Numbered from the stretch's first letter, positions 24,586 through 32,575 are shown. The stretch is DNA of 64,000 nt from Rhodovastum sp963714255 (GCA_963714255.1 CAVQNU010000018.1:133140-197139), one strand, 5' to 3'. Notes: generated from the letters alone by a model not told the origin. Program-made: numbers and translations.

Positions 24586-24978
24586 TCAGGCGAGGAATGC
24601 CGCCACTGTCAGCCAGGCGCTGAACGCAAGCGCCGCGGCCATATAGAAGCGGAACCATGCCGGATAGTGCAGTGCCTGATAGAAGGCGATCAGCGCAGGC
24701 GGCGGCGTCGCCATCAGGGCGATGCCCTTGATCAGCGTCAACCAGCCCAAGAGCGTCACCACAACCGGCAATGCGCCACCTGACCAAACATTATGGCCAA
24801 CCACCATGGCCGCGCCTCCGCCCATGGTGAAGATCCCCGTCACCAGAATAAGCCCGGGGCTTTGCATCATCGAGGTGATCGCCGCCAGGGAAGCCCTGGG
24901 CCTGGCCACGAGGACGGCGCACATCACGAGACAGGAAAGACCGAGGAACCTGCCCAGAAAGACGGTGAGCGGCGACAT
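24586..24978 (-). CDS. small integral membrane protein
   Basis: A 130-residue protein from an ATG at 24978 with GGAGGAGG eleven bases ahead on the minus strand. Four hydrophobic segments are visible: FLGRFLGLSCLVMCAVLVAR, GLILVTGIFTMGGGAAMVVG, LPVVVTLLGWLTLIKGIALM and FYMAAALAFSAWLTVAAFLA. It resembles small uncharacterised membrane proteins; no motif for function. It lies between the acyl-CoA ligase and fixX on the minus strand, and a gap of 480 bp separates it from fixX. Confidence 0.7.
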   Translation of the reverse strand: MSPLTVFLGRFLGLSCLVMCAVLVARPRASLAAITSMMQSPGLILVTGIFTMGGGAAMVVGHNVWSGGALPVVVTLLGWLTLIKGIALMATPPPALIAFYQALHYPAWFRFYMAAALAFSAWLTVAAFLA

Positions 24979-25420
24979 TGTCCGGCCTCCTCCGCGTGTC
25001 ACGTCCAGGGCGCGCCGTTTCAGCGTCCACGCAGTCCCGGATGCCCCGGCGCCGAAAGGGTACTCCTGAACGGCAGGGCAGCGCCACTCACGGCTTCGGG
25101 CGGGCGGCACGACCAAGAAGGCCATCAGTCCTGATCGCCACGTTGTTCGTCTGCGCCGCCGCATTGTCGGGGAGGTCATTGCACCGGGCGCTCGCCGCCA
25201 GCAAAGCAACGCGGCGCCGGTCACGGCGCCCGGCAAGCGGGCGCCAGTCCATGAAAATCGATCTCTCCCGCTGAGGCACGACAGAGCGCAACCGGGATTG
25301 ATCCGCAGCAAAAGCGGGGCGGATGCCGGTGGCGTTCGGCTCGTGCCCCACCCCCTGCAAACAGGCTGACCAACGTCGGACAAATCGATTCGTGGCACCC
25401 GGACCGCGGTGGCTCCGGGA
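24979..25420. other. intergenic stretch, nothing recognised
   Basis: About 440 bp upstream of the small membrane protein and downstream of fixX. Short ORFs in it lack start signals and motifs. It is followed by a repeat fragment. Confidence 0.4.
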
Positions 25421-25461
25421 GGCGGGGTCCAGGGACGAAGGTCCCTGGACTTGCTTCCTTC
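25421..25461. repeat. dispersed repeat fragment, copy 4
   Basis: A short piece with GGGGTCCAGGGACGAAGGTC and CCTGGACTTGCTTCCTTC, equal to the end of the larger repeat copies. The GTCCAGGGAC/GTCCCTGGAC hairpin lies directly after the fixX stop and may serve as terminator of fixABCX. Confidence 0.65.
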
Positions 25462-25774
25462 AGCCGAACTTAAACGACACCCCGTAGCCTCCGCGGGGAT
25501 AGTTCCACTCGATGTCGCCGCTCTCGGCCGTCAGAATGCGGCAGGTGCCGCATTCCATGCAACCGTCCGGCACCACTTCGACCTTGCCCTGCTCGCTGAT
25601 GGAATAGCAGCCTGCCGGGCACACATTCACCAGCGTCTTCAGCGCCGGCGTGGGTTCGAGGTGTTCCTTCACCTTCACATGCGGGCGCCCGGAGTCCACC
25701 AGATAGCGGTTCTGGTAGAGCTTCTCTTCGATCTTCTGCGCCGGTTCCGTTCCGTTCGTGCTTTTCGCGTTCAT
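25460..25774 (-). CDS. fixX: FixX ferredoxin-like protein
   Basis: A 104-residue partner of FixC. The cluster-binding region reads NVCPAGCYSI and GCMECGTCRIL, the usual FixX arrangement for one [4Fe-4S] cluster with an extra N-terminal pair. C-terminal WNYPRGGYGVSFKFG is also typical. It overlaps the fixC stop by four bases (ATGA), so it is translated with it. In the FixABCX complex FixAB bifurcate electrons from NADH, sending one pair to quinone through FixC and FixX and the other to ferredoxin for nitrogenase. Confidence 0.95.
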   Translation of the reverse strand: MNAKSTNGTEPAQKIEEKLYQNRYLVDSGRPHVKVKEHLEPTPALKTLVNVCPAGCYSISEQGKVEVVPDGCMECGTCRILTAESGDIEWNYPRGGYGVSFKFG

Positions 25775-27075
25775 CGCCAGGCCCTCGCCAGTTTCATTGC
25801 GTCACCGATCAGCCCGCCGATCCCGCGCTGCTTACGCATGCTGCGCATGATCTGCGATTCCTTGGTTTTCTTGTCCTGCCCATCGACCCGGAACCAGATC
25901 TGCGCCGCCTGGCTCATCATCCGTGGATAGAGGTCGAGCAATTGCCGGTTGTTGTGCAGCACATCGGGGATCTTGCGGTATTTCTTCATGTCCTTGAGGA
26001 CGAAGCTGTCCTCCAGGCGGCGACGGTATTCGGCCAGGTTGGCGGCCGTGGTGGGGTCACGCCGGCGCTTCAGCCAGACGATTGTTTCGCCGGCAATGCG
26101 CCCCGAGGTCATGGCGAGGTTCGAGCCCTCGCGGTGCACCGCGTTGACCAGATGGGCGGCGTCGCCCGCCACCACCCAGCCCTCGCCGAAAATCTCCGGC
26201 ATGGCGTTGTAGCCACCTTCGGGGATCAGGTGGGCGGCGTATTCCTTCACCTCGGAGCCGGCGATCAGCGGTGCCACGCTCGGATGGCGCTTGAAGGCGT
26301 CGAGCAACGTATAGGGCTTGACGCCGGCATCGGCCAGATCGCTCACCATGCAGCCGATGCCGACCGAAATGGATTCGCGGTTGGTGTAGATGAAGGCCGT
26401 GCCGGTCATGCCCTTGGTGATGGTGCCCATCGCCTCGATCACCACACCGGCATCGCCGGTGAGGTTGAAGCGGTTCTCCACCACTTCCTGCGGCAGGAAA
26501 TGGGTTTCCTTCACCGCCAGCGCCACGGTTTTCGGCTTGAGCTCCTCGCGCAGGCCGGAGCGCTGGCCGACCAGGCCGTTCACGCCTTCGGACAGCACCA
26601 CCACGTCGGCCAGGATCGGCCCGCCGTGACGATCGGTGAGCACGCCGATCACGCGGCCTTTGGTATCCTTCAGCAACTCGGTAACGGTGGTCTCGCACAG
26701 CAGCGTGGCGCCGGCCTCGCGCACCTTGCTGCTGAACCAGCGGTCGAACTGGCTGCGCAGAATAGTGTAACGGTTCGGCCGCTCCTCGTTGAAATCATCG
26801 GAGCGGTAGTGCATGCCGGTGTGGGACGTGTCGTCCATCATCCAGATGCGCTGCTCGACCACGTGGCGTTCCAGCGGCGCGTCGTCGCGGAAGTCGGGGA
26901 TCAGCTTTTCCAGCGCGTCGGCGTACAGGATGGCGCCCTGCACGTTCTTGGCGCCGGGATATTCGCCGCGCTCGATCTGCAGGATTTTCAGCCCGCCTTT
27001 CGCCAGCGTGTAGGCGGCAGCGTTGCCGGCAGGGCCGGCCCCCACCACGATTGCATCGAAACGTTCCTGGGGCAT
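25771..27075 (-). CDS. fixC: FixC, ETF-quinone oxidoreductase-like flavoprotein
   Basis: A 434-residue FAD protein. N-terminal dinucleotide fold FDAIVVGAGPAGNAAAYTLA with GxGxxG, then YPGAKNVQGAILYADALEKL and the second FAD contact GEGWVVAGDAAHLVNAVHRE. Length and motifs fit FixC rather than full ETF-QO, since the C-terminal Fe-S domain is the separate fixX product. Ten bases after fixB, four-base overlap with fixX. It is membrane associated and passes electrons from FixAB to quinone. Confidence 0.96.
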   Translation of the reverse strand: MPQERFDAIVVGAGPAGNAAAYTLAKGGLKILQIERGEYPGAKNVQGAILYADALEKLIPDFRDDAPLERHVVEQRIWMMDDTSHTGMHYRSDDFNEERPNRYTILRSQFDRWFSSKVREAGATLLCETTVTELLKDTKGRVIGVLTDRHGGPILADVVVLSEGVNGLVGQRSGLREELKPKTVALAVKETHFLPQEVVENRFNLTGDAGVVIEAMGTITKGMTGTAFIYTNRESISVGIGCMVSDLADAGVKPYTLLDAFKRHPSVAPLIAGSEVKEYAAHLIPEGGYNAMPEIFGEGWVVAGDAAHLVNAVHREGSNLAMTSGRIAGETIVWLKRRRDPTTAANLAEYRRRLEDSFVLKDMKKYRKIPDVLHNNRQLLDLYPRMMSQAAQIWFRVDGQDKKTKESQIMRSMRKQRGIGGLIGDAMKLARAWR

Positions 27076-27085
27076 AGGTGCCTCC

Positions 27086-28183
27086 TCAACCGGCCAGACG
27101 GTTCACGGACAGGCGCTTGTTGAACGCCTCCGTCAGCGCAGGCAGCAATTCCACCGCATCGGCGATGATGCCCAGATGGGCAAAATCGAAGATTGGCGCG
27201 TAGGGATCGGTGTTGATGGCGATGATCAGGTCGGCCCCTTCCACCCCCACGCGGTGCTGAATGGCGCCGGAAATGCCGGCGGCGATGTAGAGTTTCGGGC
27301 GGATCGTTTTGCCGGTCTGGCCGATCTGCCGGTCGGCCGGCATCCAGCCCTTCTGCACCAGCGGGCGCGAGCCGCCCCAGTCGCCGCCCAGCGCGTGCGC
27401 GAGCGCGCGCACATGCTGCAGGTTTTCCGGTGAGCGCAGGCCGAGGCCGCCGGCGACGACGATATCGGCATAGGCGAGCTGCGCCTTGCTGGAATCGCGG
27501 TCAGCGACGAAACGCAGCACCTTGGTCACCACGTCTTCTTCGCGCAGATCGACCTTGTGCTCGACGATCCGCCCTTTACGGCCGGGCTCGCGCGGCGGCA
27601 TGGCCATAACGCGCGGCCGGATGGTGGCCATTTGCGGGCGGGTGTTCAGGGTGAAGATCGTGCACAGCAGCGAGCCGCCGAAAGTCGGGCGGGTGGCGGC
27701 GAGGCAGCGGTCGTCGTCGATTTCCAGTTCGGTGCAGTCGGCGGTAAGGCCGGTGAGCAGCGTGGTGGCGACCGAGCCGGCGAGGTCGCGGCCCAGCACG
27801 GTAGCACCCAGTAGCAGCACTTCGGGCTTGTAGGTGTTCACCAACTCGGTGAGCACCTGGCTGAATGGCTCGTTTCGGTAGTGTTCGAGGATCGGGTCGG
27901 CGACGATATAGACGAGGTCGGCGCCGTGTTCCCAGGCCTCGACCGCCACGTCCTGCAGGGCGTCACGCTTCGCACCGGCCACGACGCCGGCGAGCTCCAC
28001 GCCGAGCTTGTCGGCGAGCTTGCGGCCCTCGCCCAGAAGTTCCAGCGAGACCGGGTGGATCTCGCCGTGCTCGTATTCGATGAACACCCAGACGTGATGG
28101 TAGGATTTGAACCGCTCGGGCAGTTCCTTTTTCATACCGGCGCGGCTGCCGGGAGCAGGGGCGGGCTTCGGGGGCGTTGTCAT
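27086..28183 (-). CDS. fixB: FixB, electron transfer flavoprotein alpha subunit
   Basis: A 365-residue ETF alpha-type protein. The C-terminal FAD domain has GLRSPENLQHVRALAHALGG, SRPLVQKGWMPADRQIGQTG, PKLYIAAGISGAIQHRVGVE and IIAINTDPYAPIFDFAHLGI, all family signatures. The first 100 residues include YHHVWVFIEYEHGEIHPVSL. It forms a heterodimer with FixA, and supplies electrons at low potential to nitrogenase. Sixteen bases after fixA. Confidence 0.96.
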   Translation of the reverse strand: MTTPPKPAPAPGSRAGMKKELPERFKSYHHVWVFIEYEHGEIHPVSLELLGEGRKLADKLGVELAGVVAGAKRDALQDVAVEAWEHGADLVYIVADPILEHYRNEPFSQVLTELVNTYKPEVLLLGATVLGRDLAGSVATTLLTGLTADCTELEIDDDRCLAATRPTFGGSLLCTIFTLNTRPQMATIRPRVMAMPPREPGRKGRIVEHKVDLREEDVVTKVLRFVADRDSSKAQLAYADIVVAGGLGLRSPENLQHVRALAHALGGDWGGSRPLVQKGWMPADRQIGQTGKTIRPKLYIAAGISGAIQHRVGVEGADLIIAINTDPYAPIFDFAHLGIIADAVELLPALTEAFNKRLSVNRLAG

Positions 28184-28199
28184 GTTGCGTGCTCCTGCC

Positions 28200-29054
28200 T
28201 CAATAACCCGCGGCCGTGCGCATCAGCTCGGCTTCCATGGCGGGCTGGGCGGCGAAAATGCGCTCCATCACGTCTTCGGCGATGGTTTCGAACGAACGGT
28301 CCTTCACCTCCACCTGATCGGCCTTGGCGGCGCGCGGCGTCGGCGCGAACACGCGCTTCACCACGGTGGGCGAGCCGCGCAGGCCGCACAGCGCCACTTC
28401 GGTGATGCCGGCGGCGGCGGCGTTCCACACCACGATTTCGGCGCGGGCGGCGCGCAGCACGTCGTGCACGGTGCCGCGGCGGATTTCGTTGGTGCCTTCC
28501 AGCATGGTGATCAGCGCGGGAAGTTTCGTGCTGAGTTCCTGCACCCCGCCTTCGGCGCGGCGCGACACCGCGATGCTGCCGCCTTCAAGATCGAGCGCGT
28601 TGATGGCGGCGACATAGGTGAGCTGGTTCAGGCCGAGCCGGCGGGCGATGCCAGGGCCGACCTGGGCGGTGTCGCCGTCAATGGTCTGCTTGCCGGTGAA
28701 AACGATTTCCGGCGTGCCCCAGGTTTCGCCGATCTTGCGCACCGCCTGGGCGAGCGCATAGGAAGTGGCCAGCGTGTCCGATCCGGCAAAGAAACGGTCG
28801 GTCAGCAGCACGCCGCGATTGGCACCGATGCCCAAAGCCTTGCGCAGGGAATCTTCGGCCATCGGCGGGCCCATGGTCAGCACCGTCACCTCGCCGCCGA
28901 ACTTGTCGCGCAGCCGCAGGGCTTCCTCCAGCGCGAACAGGTCGTATGGGTTGATGATGGTGGGCACGCCCTGGCGCATGATGGTGTTGGTGACGGGATG
29001 CACGCGGATCTGCGCGCTGTCCGGAACCTGCTTGATGCAGACGACGATGTGCAT
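28200..29054 (-). CDS. fixA: FixA, electron transfer flavoprotein beta subunit
   Basis: A 284-residue ETF beta-type protein starting MHIVVCIKQVPDSAQIRVHP, with NPYDLFALEEALRLRDKFGG, ALGIGANRGVLLTDRFFAGS, DGDTAQVGPGIARRLGLNQL and LPALITMLEGTNEIRRGTV. It binds the AMP/FAD site at the bifurcating interface with FixB. The ATG at 29054 is preceded by AAAGGAGG. First gene of fixABCX, transcribed from its own sigma-54 promoter. Confidence 0.96.
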   Translation of the reverse strand: MHIVVCIKQVPDSAQIRVHPVTNTIMRQGVPTIINPYDLFALEEALRLRDKFGGEVTVLTMGPPMAEDSLRKALGIGANRGVLLTDRFFAGSDTLATSYALAQAVRKIGETWGTPEIVFTGKQTIDGDTAQVGPGIARRLGLNQLTYVAAINALDLEGGSIAVSRRAEGGVQELSTKLPALITMLEGTNEIRRGTVHDVLRAARAEIVVWNAAAAGITEVALCGLRGSPTVVKRVFAPTPRAAKADQVEVKDRSFETIAEDVMERIFAAQPAMEAELMRTAAGY

Positions 29055-29084
29055 GCCTGCCTCCTTTCTGATGGTCCGCTCAGC

Positions 29085-29099
29085 GCAAGCTTCGTGCCA
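29085..29099 (-). promoter_or_regulatory. sigma-54 promoter of fixABCX
   Basis: Minus-strand TGGCAC-N5-TTGC, an exact consensus. Predicted transcription start near 29073, about 19 nt ahead of the fixA ATG. Confidence 0.88.
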
Positions 29100-29100
29100 G

Positions 29101-29132
29101 AGCGCAAGCGGCGGAATTCCGCCGCTTGCGCT
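29101..29132. terminator. 32-bp perfect palindrome between nifW and fixA
   Basis: Two 16-base arms, AGCGCAAGCGGCGGAA and its exact complement, meet at AATT with no spacer. It is 41 bp after the nifW stop, directly behind the -24 box of the fixA promoter. It can act as terminator of the hesB-nifS-nifW transcript, though there is no T-run on the minus strand, and it lies between the NifA site and the promoter. Confidence 0.6.
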
Positions 29133-29151
29133 CCGAAGTCCCGACTAGAGG

Positions 29152-29167
29152 TGTCGCGAAGCGGACA
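29152..29167. promoter_or_regulatory. NifA upstream activator site of fixA
   Basis: TGTCGCGAAGCGGACA, TGT-N10-ACA, about 80-95 bp upstream of the predicted fixA start and seven bases beyond the nifW stop codon. Confidence 0.75.
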
Positions 29168-29173
29168 TCGCGG

Positions 29174-29509
29174 TCAGCTTTCGCCCGACGGCATTGCGAT
29201 GGCGGAGAACGGGATGAAGCCGCGGCGCGTGCCGGCGACCGCATCCTGGTGGACCTTAAAGGTGCGCTGCTCGATCGGCGTGGAGGCGACGAAATCGGCG
29301 TAGGCACGCGAGAGCGCGAGGCGGCAGGCTTCCTCGGCCGCGTCGTCGGTGAGGGCTTCCAGCCCGGTGTCGGCGAGGTACTGGCTCATGCGGCGCAGCA
29401 CGTGCAGACGGGCGACCTGCAGCACCTTCGGGTCATACGGCACCGCCAGGAGGGTGAAGAACTCCTCGGCGGAGGACAGGCGGCGCATGCGTTCGATCAG
29501 GGAACTCAT
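29174..29509 (-). CDS. nifW: NifW nitrogenase stabilising protein
   Basis: A 111-residue NifW. It reads RMRRLSSAEEFFTLLAVPYD, then VLQVARLHVLRRMSQYLADT and RRGFIPF near the end, all typical. NifW helps NifDK mature and protects the MoFe protein from oxygen. Ten bases downstream of nifS in the same operon. The C-terminus is followed at once by the fixA regulatory region. Confidence 0.92.
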   Translation of the reverse strand: MSSLIERMRRLSSAEEFFTLLAVPYDPKVLQVARLHVLRRMSQYLADTGLEALTDDAAEEACRLALSRAYADFVASTPIEQRTFKVHQDAVAGTRRGFIPFSAIAMPSGES

Positions 29510-29518
29510 TGTCGATCC

Positions 29519-30727
29519 TCATGCATGTTGGAGAGCGAGGGGCACCGGGGCCGCGCGGGCGCCCGGCCGTTCGCGCAGCCGCGCGATGATGCTGGGCAGC
29601 ACCGCCAGCACACGGTCGATGTCGGCCTCGGTTGTTTCGCGCGACAGCGAGAAGCGAACGGCGCCATGCGCGGCCTCGAACGGCACCCGCATGGCGCGCA
29701 GCACGTGCGACGGGCCCTGCATGCCTGATTTGCAGGCCGAGCCCGAGGAACAGGCAATGCCGGCGCGATCCAGCAGGGTCAGGATACCATCGCTGTCGGC
29801 ATGCGCAAAGGCGAGGTTGCTGGTGTTGGGCAGGCGGTTCTGTGTGTCGCCGGTGATCAGCACATCGGCGATGGTAGCACACACATGTTGCTCCAGCCGG
29901 TCGCGCAGCGCGGCCAGCCTGGTCCGGCAGTCCGGCAACGCAGCCTTCGCCAGTTCCGCCGCGCGGCCGAGGCCGACAATGGCGGGCACGTTCTCCGTGC
30001 CGGCGCGCCGGCCGCGTTCCTGCCCGCCGCCGCGCAGCAGCGGCGTGAGCTTGACGCCGCGGCGCACATACAACGCGCCGATCCCCTTCGGCGCGTGCAG
30101 CTTGTGTCCGGACAGCGACAACATATCGATGCCGGCCGCTTGTGCGTCGATGGGAAGTTTTCCAACCGCCTGCACGGCATCGGTGTGAAACAGCGCCCCA
30201 GCCGCATGGGCCAGCTCGGCCAGCTCGGCCACCGGAAAAATGGTGCCGGTTTCATTGTTGGCCCACATGACGGAAGCGACCGCCGTGCGCGGACCCAACG
30301 CGCCTTGATAGGCGGCTATGTCGAGCCTGCCTTGCGCATCCACCGGCACCACATGCACCACCGTGCCGCGCGTTTTGGTCAAATGTTGGCACAGCGCCAG
30401 CACGGCCGGGTGTTCGACTGCGGATGTCACCACCTCGTCGCGGCCAGGCTGGGTTTGCAGCGCCGAAAGGATGGCGGTGGTGTCGGATTCCGTGCCGGAC
30501 GCGGTGAAAACGATTTCCTGTTCGCTCGCCGCGCCGAGCAGGGCCTGCACCTGCCGCCGCGCCTGCGCGACCGCTTTTGCTACCGTGGCGCCGAAGCCGT
30601 GCAACGACGAGGCGTTGCCATAGTGCTCGGTGAAGAACGGCAGCATCGCCGCCACCACCGCGGGGTCGACCCGCGTGGTGGCGTTGTTGTCGAGATAGAC
30701 GTGGTTGTCGACATGGGCCGGAGGCAT
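29519..30727 (-). CDS. nifS: cysteine desulfurase NifS
   Basis: A 402-residue pyridoxal-phosphate enzyme from the ATG at 30727 (the frame runs on to 30832, across the hesB end). It removes sulfur from cysteine for cluster assembly. VYLDNNATTRVDPAVVAAML, the PLP lysine in LSLSGHKLHAPKGIGALYVR, and the catalytic cysteine in GIACSSGSACKSG are all present, so it belongs to group I NifS/IscS desulfurases. The neighbour upstream is the A-type scaffold hesB, not nifU. Transcribed with hesB and nifW. Confidence 0.95.
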   Translation of the reverse strand: MPPAHVDNHVYLDNNATTRVDPAVVAAMLPFFTEHYGNASSLHGFGATVAKAVAQARRQVQALLGAASEQEIVFTASGTESDTTAILSALQTQPGRDEVVTSAVEHPAVLALCQHLTKTRGTVVHVVPVDAQGRLDIAAYQGALGPRTAVASVMWANNETGTIFPVAELAELAHAAGALFHTDAVQAVGKLPIDAQAAGIDMLSLSGHKLHAPKGIGALYVRRGVKLTPLLRGGGQERGRRAGTENVPAIVGLGRAAELAKAALPDCRTRLAALRDRLEQHVCATIADVLITGDTQNRLPNTSNLAFAHADSDGILTLLDRAGIACSSGSACKSGMQGPSHVLRAMRVPFEAAHGAVRFSLSRETTEADIDRVLAVLPSIIARLRERPGARAAPVPLALQHA

Positions 30728-30758
30728 CTGTCGGCTCCCGAAGCTGTTTTTGTGGGCC

Positions 30759-31070
30759 TCAACAGAACGACTTGCCGCAGCCGCAGCGCTGGGCGTTCGG
30801 ATTGTCGAAGGTGAAGCCCGCGCCGCCTGCATCGGTGACGAAATCCACCGTCATTCCTTTCAGATGCACCTCATGCGCCGGCTCCACGAACAGCATCACG
30901 CCATGCTGCTCGACAATGATGTCGTCGGGCTGGGCGGTCTTGACCAGGCCCATGCGGATCTTCATGCCGGCGCAGCCGCCGGGCTGCACGCCCAGGCGCA
31001 ACCCCTGCACACCCGCGGAGGAAATGGCGTCGCGCATGGCGTTCGCCGCGGTTTCGGTGAGGTGGATCAT
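30759..31070 (-). CDS. nif-linked A-type Fe-S carrier (HesB/IscA)
   Basis: A 103-residue HesB/IscA-family protein from the ATG at 31070. It starts MIHLTETAANAMRDAISSAG, has GVQPGGCAGMKIRMGL with the first cysteine ligand and ends QRCGCGKSFC with the CxC pair. It carries or scaffolds [2Fe-2S]/[4Fe-4S] clusters and here may stand in for NifU. First gene of hesB-nifS-nifW. The leader between promoter and ATG is about 32 nt. Confidence 0.92.
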   Translation of the reverse strand: MIHLTETAANAMRDAISSAGVQGLRLGVQPGGCAGMKIRMGLVKTAQPDDIIVEQHGVMLFVEPAHEVHLKGMTVDFVTDAGGAGFTFDNPNAQRCGCGKSFC

Positions 31071-31113
31071 GCTGTTGGGGCTCCTTCGCGAACGGGTCAC
31101 GGAGGGAGGGGCA

Positions 31114-31128
31114 GCAAGTCTTGTGCCA
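31114..31128 (-). promoter_or_regulatory. sigma-54 promoter of hesB-nifS-nifW
   Basis: Minus-strand TGGCAC-N5-TTGC, exact consensus. Predicted start near 31102. The repeat element begins only 13 bp further upstream. Confidence 0.88.
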
Positions 31129-31140
31129 AGGTGCTGGCGG

Positions 31141-31338
31141 GAAGGAAGGAAGCAAGGCCAGGGCTCTGCCCTGGACCCCGCTACTTAGGACAGTTGTTAA
31201 ACGAGGGGGTGAGGCGGTGAACCGGTTCACCGCCTCACCCCCTCGTTTAACAACTGTCTAAAAGTAATGGGTTCCAAGGGGCCACTGCCCCTTGGCGGGG
31301 TCCAGGGGCAGAGCCCCTGGCCTTGCTTCCTTCCCTGG
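31141..31338. repeat. 198-bp palindromic repeat (copy 5) inside the hesB control region
   Basis: Same plan as the element at 18.6 kb: outer arms AAGGAAGCAAGGCCAGGGCT and its complement, inner hairpins, and a perfect 70-bp palindrome at 31189-31258 (2 x 35 bp, starting GACAGTTGTTAAACGAGGGG). It lies between the NifA site at 31354 and the -24/-12 promoter at 31114-31128, which looks like an insertion into an existing control region. Confidence 0.88.
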
Positions 31339-31353
31339 TCGCAGTTGCAACGT

Positions 31354-31369
31354 TGTCGGGTCCACGACA
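31354..31369. promoter_or_regulatory. NifA upstream activator site, displaced from the hesB promoter
   Basis: TGTCGGGTCCACGACA, TGT-N10-ACA with extended TGTCG/CGACA arms. It lies about 250-265 bp upstream of the predicted hesB start, against 70-120 bp at the other nif promoters. Removing the 198-bp repeat would place it at about -55 to -70. It is 20 bp downstream of the nifQ stop. Confidence 0.75.
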
Positions 31370-31388
31370 GGTCGGAATCCGGCAGCCG

Positions 31389-32006
31389 TCAGGCCGCCAG
31401 GTCAGCCGCGCGCCGGGTGCGAGCAAGCAGGCTCTCGCCGCTTTCATCGCCGAAGCACACCTCGAAATCGTCACATTCGGCACAGCTCGGCGCGGCGCAG
31501 AGCATATACCCTTCGTCGCGGCAGATCGTGCGGTAGAAGAACTTCTTCCATTTCATGTCGGCGCGGTTCTGCGCCGCCAGCGGAGCAAAATGCCGTGTCA
31601 TCAGCCCGGACAATTCAACACGGTTGCTCAGGCCGAGGTCCTGCCAGAGATGGTTCGGCTGCAGGCAGCGGCGCGCCACCAGATCGGCCAAACGAAGCTC
31701 CAGCGCCGTAGCCTCGGTGGTGCCGTGCCGCAGCAAGGCGCGCAGACAGGCCTCGTCCACCCCCGCTTCGGGGGCGGGGCGGCTGCGCAGGGTGGTAAAC
31801 ATCGAGGCCGCATGAGGGAAGAGTTCTTCCGCCAGGGCGCACAGATCGGCACCCGAGAGGCCGGTGCTGTCGGTGGCGAGGCAGCCGGCCGCGCCGGCCT
31901 CGGCCAGAGCGAGGCCCAACATGCCGGCGAGGGCATGCGTATCGGCGGGATCGGCCTTCGGGGCGGCATGCCGCATCAGGGCTGCGTGAATGTCGGCAGG
32001 ATGCAT
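31389..32006 (-). CDS. nifQ: NifQ molybdenum donor for FeMo-co
   Basis: A 205-residue protein from the ATG at 32006. The C-terminal metal motif CAAPSCAECDDFEVC is C-X4-C-X2-C-X5-C, the hallmark of NifQ, which carries a Mo-Fe-S cluster and gives molybdenum to the NifEN/NifH assembly. MKWKKFFYRTICRDEGYMLC just before it is also typical. Last gene of the long nifHDK...nifQ run on the minus strand, 72 bp behind fdxB. Start chosen because MHPADIHAALMRH aligns with family N-termini and the longer frame has no RBS. Confidence 0.93.
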   Translation of the reverse strand: MHPADIHAALMRHAAPKADPADTHALAGMLGLALAEAGAAGCLATDSTGLSGADLCALAEELFPHAASMFTTLRSRPAPEAGVDEACLRALLRHGTTEATALELRLADLVARRCLQPNHLWQDLGLSNRVELSGLMTRHFAPLAAQNRADMKWKKFFYRTICRDEGYMLCAAPSCAECDDFEVCFGDESGESLLARTRRAADLAA

Positions 32007-32078
32007 CTGCTTGCCCTTTCGGTCAAAACTGGAATGCCGCCCGGCGCGATCGGCCGGGCGGACACACATCGCGAGCGC

Positions 32079-32369
32079 TCAGGCCGCCTTGCTGTGCGTC
32101 TGGCAGCCGGTCGGGCAGACGCGAAAGCAGGCGCCGCAGCCGATGCAGCCGCCGGCATCCACCATCACCATCACCTTGCGCTCGATCTCCCCGTCGTCAT
32201 CTTCGTCGTTCAGGTCGATGTAGCCGCCATCCTCGTCGATGCCGCGCAGCGTCATGACGTCGCGGCTGCACACCTTGAAGCAGCGGCCGCAGCCGATACA
32301 GGTTTTCGGATCGATCGCCAGCAGGAAGTCCTGCTCCCAGGCGCGGCCGTCGCGGGTGATTGCGGTCAT
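32079..32369 (-). CDS. fdxB: nif-specific ferredoxin III (FdxB)
   Basis: A 96-residue 2[4Fe-4S] ferredoxin. First motif CIGCGRCFKVCSRD, second CIGCGACFRVCPTGC, separated by an acidic insert (DLNDEDDDGEIERKV). This spacing defines FdxB of nif clusters. Four-base overlap with the upstream DUF683 gene. It probably serves cofactor assembly or electron delivery to nitrogenase. Confidence 0.94.
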   Translation of the reverse strand: MTAITRDGRAWEQDFLLAIDPKTCIGCGRCFKVCSRDVMTLRGIDEDGGYIDLNDEDDDGEIERKVMVMVDAGGCIGCGACFRVCPTGCQTHSKAA

Positions 32370-32575
32370 CGTGTGGTCTCCGTCTCAAGCTGCTTCAGCG
32401 CGGCACGGCGCGCGGCGAGTTCTGCAAACACGGCGTGCGCCCGCGCCGCCACTTCGGGAATGCGTTCCCAATCTTTCGGAAGTTCCTCGGACAAATCGTG
32501 CAGATCCATCTTCGCCGTGGTGGCCTTCGCCGACAGGCGCTTGAGCTCCGTCTTCAGCGTGTCGATATCGCTCAT
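32366..32575 (-). CDS. NifX-downstream small helical protein (DUF683/CCE_0567 family)
   Basis: A 69-residue, all-helical protein (DIDTLKTELKRLSAKATTAK, then MDLHDLSEELPKDWERIPEV). It matches the small family found after DUF269 in nif operons, whose cyanobacterial member CCE_0567 is a metal-binding helical hairpin. Exact role unknown; linked to FeMo-co assembly by neighbourhood. Overlaps fdxB by four bases. Confidence 0.9.
   Translation of the reverse strand: MSDIDTLKTELKRLSAKATTAKMDLHDLSEELPKDWERIPEVAARAHAVFAELAARRAALKQLETETTR

Noticed and set aside
23324..24787. 487-codon ORF on the minus strand
   Set aside because: Antisense to the acyl-CoA ligase with its complete AMP-binding motifs.
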